NCBI GenBank assembly: GCA_025890175.1 | Contig: JANPYM010000004.1 | Span: 2,106,809-2,170,808, forward strand | Length of the DNA stretch: 64,000 bases | Source of the DNA: Ciborinia camelliae | Taxonomy: Eukaryota; Ascomycota; Leotiomycetes; Helotiales; Sclerotiniaceae | Direction of reading: 5' to 3' | Part shown: positions 1-11,330 of the stretch, piece after piece | Position numbering within the stretch: position 1 is the first letter of the stretch | Layout: every line of letters starts with the position of its first letter | The notes under the pieces: generated by a model | Told to the model about the DNA's origin: nothing | Seen by the model: the letters and a program-made list of their open reading frames with translations, nothing else | Databases searched by the model: none | Position numbers and translations under genes: made by a program

Positions 1-717
1 AATACCGGAAACCCTGAATCTTTACTACTTGAAACGCTAGCCAGTCGCGCATAGAACAGGACCCGGTATCTATTGACAGTGTCGGAACATTTGGATTTAG
101 AGTATATCATTATCTAGCTTTACGCGTACTCGACCTTGATAAGTCCAAGTCTGAAGCTAGATATAACCAGGCCAACGACTAGTAACATTGGACGGGCGTG
201 ATTGCCTGAAAGACTAAATGCGTCGAGTGAACATAGACTTCGGAATTGTAGACAATGACGCTAAGTGTTAAGGTGTAATTTCACTCTCATGACCGAACCA
301 GAGTAGAAAATACGAAAAAACTTGAGTGCAATAACAAAATTCAAATGCCCTGAAATAGAAGGTAGGCCCTTACATTTCCTGGACTTTATTACTAAAATAG
401 CACATTTCGCTTCATGAGCCTAACAATATCCACGCCTCGTAGGCTCGAGCATTTTTACGAATAAAATTCAAGCAATAGCTTCGTATCCAGCACTTGTTCG
501 AATACCACACATGCTTGTTATCGTATTGGCGTAAAGGAGAGATGTAAATCATTACATGAAGTGAAATTAAGGTTGCCGGTACTTGTCGGCACTTCCCGAT
601 CGCTAATTCCAAGTGGACCTAAATTCGGTTCCCCTCCCAACGCACCACTACTCTTCTATAATCATTCCATAATCAAAAGGCCTAAAGTTTAGGGATATCG
701 TTGAGGGATGGCGGTTA
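1..717. other. AT-rich intergenic DNA, no gene recognised
   Basis: I see no convincing coding region. Short open frames lack intron/exon logic or recognisable motifs. Just downstream begins a cluster of mobile-element relics, so this is probably part of the same repeat-rich block. Confidence 0.5.
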
Positions 718-829
718 TAGAAGACTTATTTATTATGTAGGAAGGCTAGAGGTTGCAAGAGGTTAGGCCTCTTGACTAGATATATACATAAGTGGATGCC
801 TGATTCGGCAGGCTCAAAGGAGCCTCACA
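718..829 (+). repeat. Dispersed short repeat, copy A
   Basis: It begins TAGAAGACTTATT, continues with GGAAGGCTA, then GCAAGAGG...CCTCTTGACTA, a TATATACATA stretch and TGCCTGATT. It ends in a small hairpin, GGCTCAAAGGAGCC, followed by TCACA. The same order of blocks recurs at 858-1344 (split by an insertion), 2722-2815, 10638-10757 and, inverted, 19013-19154. The family is about 95-140 bp and non-coding. It could be a MITE, a SINE-like element or part of an LTR; no transposase or clear terminal inverted repeat is visible. Confidence 0.75.
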
Positions 830-857
830 CCACCTGGGCACTGAGAAGGCTATGAGC

Positions 858-1344
858 TAGAAGACTTATTGGTTGTATTGGAAGGCTAAGTGTTAAGATT
901 GTGTTATAATTAAAAGGATGGTAGCAAGTCTCTCTTGAGCGTTGGGGCGTTCGGTGAGAAAACGATCGAGTAAACGTGCCCTGATAGATACTTCTCGAAG
1001 GAGTTTATCGGTATGAGCTTGATAATCTGAAAAAGAATTGCTGTTCATGACAGCTTGCTGGACTTTCTATCTCACCAACGAGATTAAAAAGGTTTTAAAG
1101 AAGAAATAGAACTGATGTTTTTGATAAAAAAAGAATCATAGGAAAAAAGCTGGTCTTCTAGAATCGAATATTTGCAAAACTGCCTGGTGCCGGGGCTGGT
1201 GGCGTCGTTTTGTAACTGGACTGGCTACCATCCTTTTAATTATAACACAATCTTGACACTAAGGTTTGCAAGAGGTTGGACCTCTCGACTAAATATACCT
1301 ATATAAAGTTGGTGCCTGATTTCTAAGGCCTAGAAGAGCCTCAC
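858..1344 (+). repeat. Dispersed short repeat, copy B, split by an inserted element
   Basis: The left part is 858-889 and the right part 1263-1344. They join to the same order of blocks as the other copies: TAGAAGACTTATTGG, GGAAGGCTAAGG, GCAAGAGG, CCTCTCGACTAAATA, TGCCTGATTTC, and GGCC/GAGCC followed by TCACA. The split falls within GGCTAAGG, where a 370-bp inverted-repeat element sits. Copy C (2722-2815) shows the uninterrupted state. Confidence 0.75.
890..1259. mobile_element. 370-bp inverted-repeat MITE with TAA target duplication
   Basis: The left end GTGTTAAGATTGTGTTATAA and the reverse complement of the right end (GTGTCAAGATTGTGTTATAA) match with one mismatch. The inverted repeats continue for about 41 bp, through AATTAAAAGGATGGTAGC and beyond, with a second mismatch. 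TAA occurs immediately outside both ends (887-889 and 1260-1262) and only once in the empty-site copy C. There is no transposase inside. A 3-bp TAA duplication and size under 400 bp fit a PIF/Harbinger-type MITE (TWA targets); the superfamily is an inference. Confidence 0.82.
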
Positions 1345-1506
1345 AGCGCTCTAAAGCTGTATCATCAACCTACTCTACCATCATCTGCATAAAACCGGAA
1401 AAAAGAGCAGCCAAGATAAGCCCCAAAGAGCGCGAAGAGGAAAGTGAAAGCCCAAAAGGGTCGTCGAGTGGCTATGGTTGAATAGAGCTACAAACGAGAG
1501 AACACA

Positions 1507-2290
1507 CAGGGTATCCAGTAGTCCGGCCGTATATAGTCCGGACTGCAAGCTATACAGCTAATCTGTAATTTCATTAGACTAGTTGGACTATTGAAATGAA
1601 TTGATATAAAAAAGCTAACTCAATTAATCTTAATTTAAAAAATCCGGACTGCCGTCCGGATTTTTAAACTAGTTGAAAATATACACATAATAATATTATA
1701 AAAATTTACCCTACTTTTACAAATTGATTTTCCAATATAAAAAATATTGAAAATATACTAATTGCTTTTTATAAATTAACAACAATACTATTATCAAAAA
1801 ATTCCCAAAGTTTACAAACTTTTTTCCAATTACAATTGTTATTCAATCAATCAACTATACAAAATAAATTACAAAATTTAAAGACTTTTAAGACTAATCG
1901 CTAGAATTAACAAATTAACTTTTTATGTATATTAATATTAATACTACAGTAGATTTAGAAAAATGTTTGAGATTTTAGACTACGCCTAAAATATTAAACA
2001 CCTTTTTTCGCTAAATTATATAGCCGTACAATTGTACTATCTACTTTATACATATAAAGACTTCGCCTTTTGTAAATGTAAAAGTTCTTCAACAATATAT
2101 TACATTTCAATCTTAATGTTTTAATATTGTGATAATTAGATTAATAGTTCAACTAATCCAAACTGTAATCTAACTAATCCGAATTATTATAATAAAAACT
2201 CAACTAGTCCGTCTTTTCCACAGCTTTAAGATTAACTGTTTAACTTAAAATTGCTAGTCCGTTCTGCAGTCCGGACTACTGGATACCCTG
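1507..2290. mobile_element. 784-bp non-autonomous hAT-like element
   Basis: The terminal inverted repeat CAGGGTATCCAGTAGTCCGG is 20 bp and perfect at both ends. The flanks AGAACACA (1499-1506) and AGAACATA (2291-2298) form an 8-bp target duplication with one mismatch. CAGGG-type ends with an 8-bp duplication are the hallmark of the hAT superfamily. The interior is strongly AT-rich and has no long open frame, so the element is non-autonomous. AGTCCGGACTGCA occurs just inside each end, and CCGGAC-type motifs recur internally (including a palindrome near 1636-1673), as expected for subterminal transposase-binding sites. Confidence 0.87.
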
Positions 2291-2394
2291 AGAACATAGA
2301 AACCCTGAAGAGCACCGAAACGAAAAGCAAAGCATAAATGGCCCGAAGGTGCAACAGCTGGTATTCGTAGCGCACGCAGCGCTCTTTCTCTGCT

Positions 2395-3420
2395 ATTCGC
2401 AGATTAAAATTCTAATTGTACAATAAGCTTTTGAACAATGAACCAAATCCGCTAATCAACTTACAAACTCCGCTTCCTCCATGCGGATGTTGGCCACACG
2501 GACCATTTCTGCTTCACGCAGATTATGTTCCTAAATGTATAATCAGCCTGTGAACAATCAAATTGATATAAACAATCAAAACGATATAAACAATCAAATC
2601 GATATGAACAATCAAATGCATTCGAATGATCAAAAGTCAAGTGAGATGGATAACTTACAAATGTTAGGAGGTCCCTCTCCTCCTTCCCGGAACCAGCACC
2701 ACCGGTGAGAGAGCCATTCGGTAGAAGACTTATTGGTTGTATTGGAAGGCTAAGGTTTTCAAGAGGTGGAGCCTCTCGACTAAATACATATAAAGTGGGT
2801 GCCTAGTTCCTAAGGCAATGGTGGTGGTTGATGATTGTCGGAGGAGGAGAGGGTCACTCCACCCCGGCAGTAGCGACCACAGCTCCCATCTCCTTGGGGC
2901 CCATGGCCCTGCGCCGGTGGGGGTAGTGGGTTTTGGTTTTCTATAAAGACAGCTGTCAGCGGGGTGAAACGCTGAGTAAGACAGCAATGTCAGACCTGTG
3001 GTCGCAGCGGCGAAAACCTCCTTGATGATTGTCGGAGGAGGAGAGGGAGTTTCTTTCGCAACTTAGAGTGCTGCTATCTCTGAATATAGCATCGCTATTG
3101 TCGGTTGAGGTGAGAGTTGTGTTTTTTCTAATTTTCAAGGAAAACTGTTAGCCGACACTCTGAACAGTACATCGATATCCGGCTGACGACTCGAATAGTG
3201 CAATTTTCTTTAGCGGTCACTCGCGAGGTGAGAAGCAGGCCACAAAAGCACAAGAGCGATGTCGAGAAGATGATGACTCACCTCTAAAGCATACATGTTG
3301 TTGTTATTGTTGGTATGGTTCGTGATTTAGTTGTTGGAACGTGGGTTGTGGATTATATTTTTTCTAATTCTATATAACAGTTGTCAGCGGAAGGTGATGG
3401 GCAGAAAGTAGGAATGGTAA
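2395..3420. repeat. Decayed direct repeats
   Basis: CGCAGATTA...TGAACAATnAA occurs twice, about 118 bp apart (near 2399 and 2517). It is followed by three ATAAACAATCAAA-like units at 2567-2620. GATGATTGTCGGAGGAGGAGAGGG occurs near 2832 and 3026. A TTTTCTA...CAGCTGTCAGCGG-like segment occurs near 2935, 3125 and 3360, each after a GTGGGTTnTGG-like stretch. These look like diverged tandem copies of a non-coding unit. Copy C of the dispersed repeat lies within (2722-2815). Confidence 0.55.
2722..2815 (+). repeat. Dispersed short repeat, copy C (uninterrupted)
   Basis: TAGAAGACTTATTGGTTGTA, GGAAGGCTAAGG, CCTCTCGACTAAATACATAT, GGGTGCCTAGTTCCTAAGGC. It provides the empty-site sequence for the element inserted in copy B. 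Confidence 0.75.
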
Positions 3421-6048
3421 ATTATACGGCACCAGTGTAATCCTCCTGCGAATAGATATTCTTTCAGTCTAAGAGTACCAGTCTCTAACATGATTCCAGC
3501 CCCTCGGACGAGCGTGTTGCTGGCTGGATGGGACAGACTAAAGGAGGCGTGTCAGCACTGGAGATATCATTGTATCTTCGGAATCAAAAACATACATTTG
3601 ATCCTATATTCTTTTGTAGTGTTTCCCTGGGCCATGGAATACCGGGTGAATTGGTTGGTGATCTGATTGTTTGATAGGTAATGATAATAATAGCGAGAAT
3701 TGACATTACGAAGATGAAGCTTTAAAGATATTCGATAGAGAAGCAAAGACATTGACTATGTTCAATTTTCCAACATACTTGATTGAAAATGGAGTTTTTT
3801 TTGTTTTGTTTCGTTTTATTGTTCTCAAGCAGGATTTACTTGAAAAGCTTGGTAAGAGCACTACCTTGTTATGTCCTATTTGGAAAGAACTTCTAGCGAG
3901 TGAAGTCTGATCGGGAAGGAGTCAATCCAAGAAAATGTCAGCAATATGATTGTTTGAGGAAGGTACAGAACTCAACAGAAACAGAAATAAAAGGTAAGCA
4001 CGGGATTCGTTTACAGTCTCCAATTTCATAATTTCTTTAATTCAAAAATGGCAGAGAACTCAGAAGTGATGAAATTGAATTAGAAACTACTCCGCAAGGT
4101 GTTTGGTACGACATAAAATCTTTTGAAACTACCTGACATTCACTGCGAGGGCATGGCAAGTTCTGGCCATCAGATATTCATCCACTTTCCCAGACTGTGA
4201 ATATTCTGAAGAATGAGGTGATTCTAGTTGAACTCGCATTGAATGCACGAACCCCAGTGACAACCCTCCCCTACATAAGCTTCTCCAGATCCCGCAACAC
4301 ATATAATCATACTCAACAAACATGCATCGAGAATATTCTTGAAGTGGTATTGAATAGGCCATCGCAATTATTGGAATCTACTTTACTTAGGAGACCAAAA
4401 TCAACATACGTGCTCCAGAGATTTTGACGGGGAAATCTAACTGTCATTCTGGGCCCGCTTTCAACTACTTGGAAATATTACTATCATCGTTTATTATCGC
4501 CATAGCCATTTTCATTGTGACAATCCAAGAAGTCGTCAAAAGAACAACGATAAAACGCCGAGTCCTGCACCCCAATCGATCGCAACCTCGTCAACCGCGT
4601 AGAGGTACAACCATAAGTTTTACTACCTTTGTTCTCCGAGAATCACACTGTAATTGATGGAGTCTACTTTCATAGTAGGTAAACTATTTGTGTGGTTGCG
4701 GTGCCAAAAGGACGGGGGTGCCTTCTTATAGTCATGGTGGCAGAGTGGATATATATCTTTTAACTTATAATCAATACTATTAGATACAGGATCGTATTTT
4801 AACAGTTTGATGCATCATTGAACAATGAGTGATCTCCACCCCCTTTACCCTGACCCCTAGATTACTTTCATGTAGAAGCTATATAAACTCGAACCACCTC
4901 CTCCACTGAAAACCGCAAAGCAGTGTCAAATTCAGAAATAACAGCACTCTAGGAAACCAAGATTCTGAGGCTGGTTTCCCCATCTATTGCATTGTTCATT
5001 CCAGCATCTGTGAGCATTCTGTTCATCTATCCATCCATCCATACAATCAACCCATCGCATCGCCGCCAAAAATTCGAAATTCTCGATTCGGCCACAACAA
5101 CAAGAATGACCCATGACAGGAAAAAAGACAGGAGTAATACATCGACAACAAATAAGGCCACCCAACAAGATAACAGAACCGTCCGCAGCACGATGCAGCT
5201 CAATACCCTCGAGAGCCATTTCAAGCGATCTAAGATCTGCCGCGACCTCCAACCAAGTTTAACATGACATATTTTGTCTTGATAAGAAGACTTCCAATGT
5301 TGGATTAGGGAGAAACTAAAAGTAAGATTCACCACCGAGCTCAAATCACGCCTAGTGAATAAATCTAGGCACTAGATGTTTTATTCAATAGGTATCAAAT
5401 ATTGAGCAGCTGGATACTGGATTTGCAGTAGCGGAGAAATAGAGACTTGGGGCTTCGATTTATAGTCCAATAGCCAGTGATTTTTGGTCTTCCATAAATA
5501 TATTGTGTCAAGTCCGATGAAAACCTGGGATATTTTCTGATCAGGTGAGTTGATTTGGAATATTGGATCCACTTGGAATATCAGATCATACCTATCCAAA
5601 GATTGATATGGTTCAAAAAACAAAAAAGAAACCGTTCGGGCAATTGGATACAGTGGGCAGGGCCAGCACCGCACGAACCAGAAATCACGCCATGGCACCA
5701 CTACTCTTAGAAGTCCACACGGAGGCAAAATTAAAGCTACATTGTTCATCTAGCTAATTGATAGCCATCTCAGCTCATAATATATCTTACATTGCAAACC
5801 CAAATGGATGCCCACCACCATCGAAAAACGCCCCAAAAATCAAAATTGGTATTCCCATTCCCATCAATAATGCTAACAAGCTCTCCCATGCAATGCCAAT
5901 CATTTTCTTGCGCCGATCATTAAACCATTTGCCGTTGCATCCCACATGCCCATTCCCGTCCCCGCTATATATAAGTCCTGCAAATCATAATCTTACACGC
6001 CAATGTCACAATTGAAATAAAGTAGTGATACAAGAAATTTGAGAGTTT
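3421..6048. other. Gene-free spacer
   Basis: 2.6 kb in which I recognise no gene. Several open frames of 76-122 codons overlap on opposite strands around 4,130-5,750. None shows conserved motifs, splice continuity or low-stop coding character beyond chance. The last few hundred bases should contain the 3' untranslated region of the minus-strand BRCT gene ending at 6,049. Confidence 0.45.
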
Positions 6049-9000
6049 TTAATCCTTGATGAGCTGACCCAATATCAAACTTTGGATTATAACCTCATCA
6101 TTTACCACCCGAATACGCTTCGGTAATGGCGCTGCGACATCGTCCCCCTGACCAGATGCTAGTTTACGTTTTCGCGAACCTTTTGCAGTACTGATTGGCG
6201 TATTCTTGAAAACAGCTGCTTCGACTGCTTCCATATCCTGCTTGCCATCCACATAAAGCCAATCGTAATCAGAATTTTTGCTTTCTGCATCTAGAAGCAT
6301 TTTCCTCGCATGATTTAAGTCTTGTGCTTGGCCAAGACGGGTTGGACCAAGTGCTCGAGTGAGAAAGGTGTAAGGTTTCCGGTTCTCGCCCGCTTTCCCC
6401 TTTCCAGTCACAATCAAGATCGATTTGCCTTCAAGCAGTTTCGATCTTTCGGCGAATGTCTCATTGAGATGAGCATCAGTGGCAGGGTAGGGACGCAAAT
6501 AGCGGCTCTTGAATGCTCCTAGGAATGAAGACTGCCCAGCACAGAGAAGATATGGTAACCAATCGATGATAGTTCCCATGTCCACGCAATCAGATACCCA
6601 TCGACCTGAGATGCAAGGGAGACCAAGGGCCAATGCCTGCATATACTTGGCCTTTCTCGAATGCTCATCTGCAATCAGTGCCACAAACCCAAGATTTGTT
6701 TCTGAAGACACAACCTCAAGCTCCGTTTCTCCAATCTCATTCTCTGCAGGACGAGACTTGGATGGTGAAACCAAAGGAGTAAATAACGTTTCGAATCCGT
6801 CATCTAATATACGACCCCCATGCCGTTTGATCAACCAAGTAGCGGCCTCCTTATCTTTTTCCCCCCCGACGTAGGAAACAGCAAAAGCCATGTCATTAAA
6901 TAGATTGCCAATCGACTTCTTACTATTCAAGACCGTTCTTAGAGGTGATATTGATAATGCCAGTGGGTCTTCACTATCTTCATGTGGAGGCAATGAAGAT
7001 TTCTGGTTCGACGGCGGTGTCGACATAGTGCCTTCTTTCTCGCTCGGAACAAGAGATCTACGCGGCCTCCCTCCTTTTGCAACTGGTAGAGGGGTTTCTT
7101 CTATAGTTTTCTTGGCCTTGGCAGCACCATTGCGTCTTGGACGGCTATTCGTACTTGAATTCGAAGCCGACACCATATCTGGCTCACCGGTAGATGGAAG
7201 AGGAGTCGAGGCTATGGACGAGACACTCGAAAGCCTTGTATTTCGAGTCGTCTTTGTTTGTGGTTTTGAGTATGTCTGCTTTTTTGATTGGTTCTTTGAG
7301 ATCCGAGTGGATTTCTGTGGTGGGCTTCGAGGTAGGCTTTCTCGTCGTCGTTTATTCTTTGGTGGAAGATGCGGTTCTTCAGTCAGAGTTCTTTGATAAC
7401 GCTCCGCGTCATGTTCAATCGAGGGCAACGGGGACAAATCCTTTTTCGAATCGGCTTTAGGGGGAAGAGTCAAGTCAGACGGTTGCTCTTCTTCACGTGA
7501 GTTGTGATCAGCTGATTCCGTTTCGGAACTATTTCTTACTTCAGGGGTGATTGGATTCTCTGCAAAAGGGGTGGGAGGCTCCATTGTACTAGGCGCCGAT
7601 GAAAGATCTGATGAGACTATAGCAGCAGAACCGGTGGGCACAAGATTGATGGGGCTAGGTGTGGTGGCGACCGAGAATTGAAAATGAGGTTGACGCTTGG
7701 GAGTCTGGGGATTGGATAGACCAATAACCTCATTAAATTCGGTATCCTCGCCGAATCCTGGTAGGTCATCATATTGATCATCATTTGCCACGCCAAAGGA
7801 TATGTCTGCGATCTCAGTCATGGGCTTCAATCGATCGATAGCCGGACTAGTTTCTGGCACGGTGGATGCGACACCATCGGATAGCAGATCTTGCATTATA
7901 GCGACGGGTACAGTGAAAGCGTTACTGTCCGTGGCCATTTCATTCGACGATTTAGTTTGGTCCTGGTCGGACGGGGCAGGAGCGTTAGAATCCATACACT
8001 GAATTCCTTCCGTATTATTCATGATGATATTGCCCGCAATTTGAACTGTGACTGAGCTTGCAGGTTGCTGGACCTGTTTTGGTAGCCTTTGAGATGGACT
8101 TGTTGGTTCTGCACCACTCTCCTCAACATCAGTGGGAGGTAGTGCGCGTTTTCGTGGTCCGGCCACTGGAGAACTTGCAGTAACAACGTTGCTTGAAACA
8201 GGGGCAGCTTGAGAGTCGGCAATCATATCTTGTTGTGTTGGTTGAGTGTCTCGTGCATCAAACCCTTCACACTGAGCTACATAATCCTCTTCCATACTTC
8301 GGCGTCGACCACTCGCAGGAACCTCCACGGTGGTTGGGGTTGACTCGGAGGCTTTTGGGGTATGAGTTGATGTTAGTTCGGAGGAAGAACGTTGATGATT
8401 CCTTGTCCTGGGAGGCCTGCTAGCTGTACACTGGATGTGCCTGCTGTCTTTTGCCGAGTTGGGCCTGTTGAATGAGTTTGGTCTCCTTAATCCAATCAGG
8501 GCAGTTTCTTCGAGTACCTTCCTCTCTATCTCAGCCTTCTTATGTTTCTTTGATATAGGTTCAATATCTGACTCCGATTCTGAGCCAGAAGATACTTCAG
8601 GATGAATCAATTTCCTTCTTTTTTCTTGCGATTCCTTCATCGATATATATGTATTCTGGGGTTCGCGAACGAATGTCGATTTCCTCGGGCCGGAATTAAA
8701 GGATTGAACTTTAGTGACGCTTGCAGCGGACGTTGCTGAAACGGGGGTATCCGGAGATAGTGATCGCACAAGAGATCGCACGGCACCCGGAGAAATTGCA
8801 TTGGCAGCCTCTGAACGTCTCACAAGTGGTGAAGGCTCAACCTCCTGCGGATACCCAAATCCATTATAAACATCCGGTGATGGCCTGGAAGATGTGGGGC
8901 TACAGCCTAGTAGTCCAATTGATGATGGCTGAGTAGCGCCAAAAAGCTCATCCTCCTTCATTACACTACCTTTCTCGGAGAATGGGTTAACCGGCGGAGC

Positions 9001-9947
9001 TGGAGTCTGGGGCTCAAAATGAGGTTCTTGTATAAAGTCTGTAGCAGTGGGAACAGCTGGTGGATCTTGAGATTCGAAATGATCTTCATCTGGAGCTGAT
9101 ATTGGTTCAAACCCATCAAAGTTTATATGCCCAGTATCGTTCTCCTCATACGTACGTGCAGTTGACCATGTGTGTATAGAATTTGGCAGCTTTGAAGGAT
9201 CCCCAGATATGCCATCCGGTTGCAGTTCTGACTTAGAGTCTCGTTCTATTGGAATTGGTGGGCTTGAAGAAAATTCGGCATCACAGCCTTCAACATCTTG
9301 ATTTCTTGACCTGTGTATATCCAAGCCTTCGTAAACGGACGCAGAATTCTCCTGAGTCAATTCCTTCTCCTCCATTGCTCTAACTGTGGGGCGAGTGAAT
9401 GGAAGTGGTTTGCCGTTGATATCGAATGCCCTCAATTTGCTTTCATCGTCCTTTTTGGCCGTACGGGATTTGAATTTTCGAGAGGAATAATCGGAATGAA
9501 GAGGAAGACCATTATTTGTTTGCACGGGATTTCGAATTAATGGGTTTAGTGAGTTAATTTCGGAGGTTCTGGCGGTTTCTATCTCAGGAAAAGCTTCCTG
9601 GGCTTGACTATCGTTTTCCTCATCTCCTGCAGGTTTCCTGTCATTATTTGTCGCGTTGAAATTCAAGGCACTTGACGCGACGGGCAGAATTGGCATACTG
9701 TCGGCCGCGGCTGATCTCTCCGGACTACTCTATTGGTGAGGTAAAATGTCAGTGCCACGCCCCTTGTAAATTTTCAAGTGCCCTGATTTGCTAAAGGTGG
9801 TGCAGATCATGCATAGAGCATCGCGCCGCATCTGTAGCTTACCGAAATAATTGCTTCTTGCAATTCCCTACACTGCTGGGTGTCAAATTCTTCTGGACCC
9901 TCACCAATCAAAGCCGCTTGCTCTGCCTTTGCTTTGGTTCTAAACAT
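6049..9947 (-). CDS. crb2: BRCT checkpoint mediator, Crb2/Rad9/53BP1-like
   Basis: Two exons, 9843-9947 and 6049-9729, with a 113-bp GT-AG intron; 1,261 aa. The first exon (35 codons, start MFRTKAKAEQ) is frame-continuous with exon 2. The first ~970 residues are disordered, Ser/Pro-rich, with many SQ/TQ and SP/TP sites, as in ATM/ATR and CDK substrates. The C-terminus has tandem BRCT domains. The first, at about 978-1090, has AVSYVGG, HGGRILDDGF and a GRWVSDCVD motif. The second, at about 1115-1255, has GKSILIVTGK and DYDWLYVDG. In this family (S. cerevisiae Rad9, S. pombe Crb2) the protein recruits and activates the effector kinase at DNA breaks. Length and architecture fit. I could not place a Tudor domain with confidence. 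The shared upstream region faces the AAA ATPase gene. Confidence 0.82.
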
Positions 9948-11330
9948 GATGTCGTTATCATAGTTAAGATCAATTTGATTGATTGATCAATTAATTGAAG
10001 TTCAAGTTGTTGAATGGACTTGAAAAGGATAAGATGCTCGCTCTGGAAGAAGATGATGTCGCGAGAAATAAAACGCGATGGAGTTTTGACATTGGTACGC
10101 CAAGATGACAGGTCAACACGTGATTAATTGAGCTATTTTTGAGAAGGTTTAATCAATCTAGTACAGGCAGTCACTAAAAGGCGGGGTGGGGTACAGACCG
10201 TATGGGGAAGTATTCACAATCAATTTGATGGATCATAGTGGGAGAGGGGCCTAACCGTTCCCCCTTTTTTGACTCAATCCTTTTTTCCTAAACTGTTATG
10301 CTGTTATAGTAACACTTTTGAAAGTACTGTATACATTTCAAGCCTTGTAAGTTCTTCAACGCTTTCTTATGTATCAAATTATGTGAGCCGATCGCAGTAA
10401 AATGGAGAGTTCCGTTTTAACTTTTTCTCCCTGTCTCGAAATGGAACCCTTCCACTTCGTTTCAGGCATATTCATAGGTTTCCATTCCATTCTTTCAAAC
10501 CAGGCAAATGATTACGATGACTGTCTCTTCTCAAGTAGAATATTCTTGGGAGAACAAGGGGCACTATACAACTTTTGTGTGACCATGTTTATATTTAAGC
10601 TCTTATAGGAGAGTGAGTCGGGGAGGGGATTCGAGTTGAAGGTCTTATTAGTTTTATGGGAAGGCTAACATTTGAAGGTTGAAAGAGGCCTCGGTGTTGA
10701 AACTAGGTACCTCCAGCTAAAATTGTTGCCCGATTCCTAAGCTCTTATGGAGCTAGGTGACATTGAATCTGCTCAGACTACCTAGGCAGGTAGTATTATT
10801 CCTTCGTATCAATATTTGTCGCTCATCTTTTTCTTTGCTATGTGTACCTGTTCAATATGACCTCATTCTCCGACAACGCGTAACAGTTACCTATTCACCT
10901 AGTACGACTCGTCTGTTCCAAACATCCCCTGCCTTGACTCACGGCTTTGGATGAAAGCCTGATCTAAAGAGGCACAGCAATTATGTTGTGATAATACTAC
11001 TTTCACTCGACGGTATCGAATGTTGACAACGAGTTTAATACTTCCAAATTCACACTATTAAGATAATCGTATGATTCTAGGTACCGTCTAATGGCACCAT
11101 TATGTATGCACTAGCGCCTCAGTGTGCCTATATATTTTGTGGTCTACTCTACGGGTCCTAATGATCAATAATAATACAACCACTTCTGAAGACCACTATA
11201 GTACAGGAAGTTTTACGAAAGTGATACCAACACACACTATTTTATTGCATTGCGCTCTCTTGCCATCTTCAATATTCCCCAACTAAACCCTCATCAATAC
11301 CGTCTGCAGGAATACCTGAAGCCACTACAA
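9948..11330. other. Divergent intergenic region
   Basis: This is the upstream region shared by the BRCT gene (-) and the AAA ATPase gene (+). It contains a diverged copy of the dispersed repeat at 10638-10757. I find no other supported feature; the small frames at 10,402-10,954 look random. Confidence 0.5.
10638..10757 (+). repeat. Dispersed short repeat, copy D (diverged)
   Basis: GAAGGTCTTATTAG, GGGAAGGCTAA, GAAAGAGGCCT, CTAGGTACCT, CCGATTCCTAAGCTCTTATGGAGCT. It has the same block order as copies A-C but more substitutions, including in the terminal hairpin. Confidence 0.6.

Noticed and set aside
4129..5749. Several overlapping open frames of 76-122 codons on both strands
   Set aside because: No recognisable motif, no splice continuity, mutually overlapping frames, and low-complexity or random-looking composition.
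6322..9540. Plus-strand frames inside the BRCT gene
   Set aside because: Antisense shadows of a long, well-supported minus-strand coding region.
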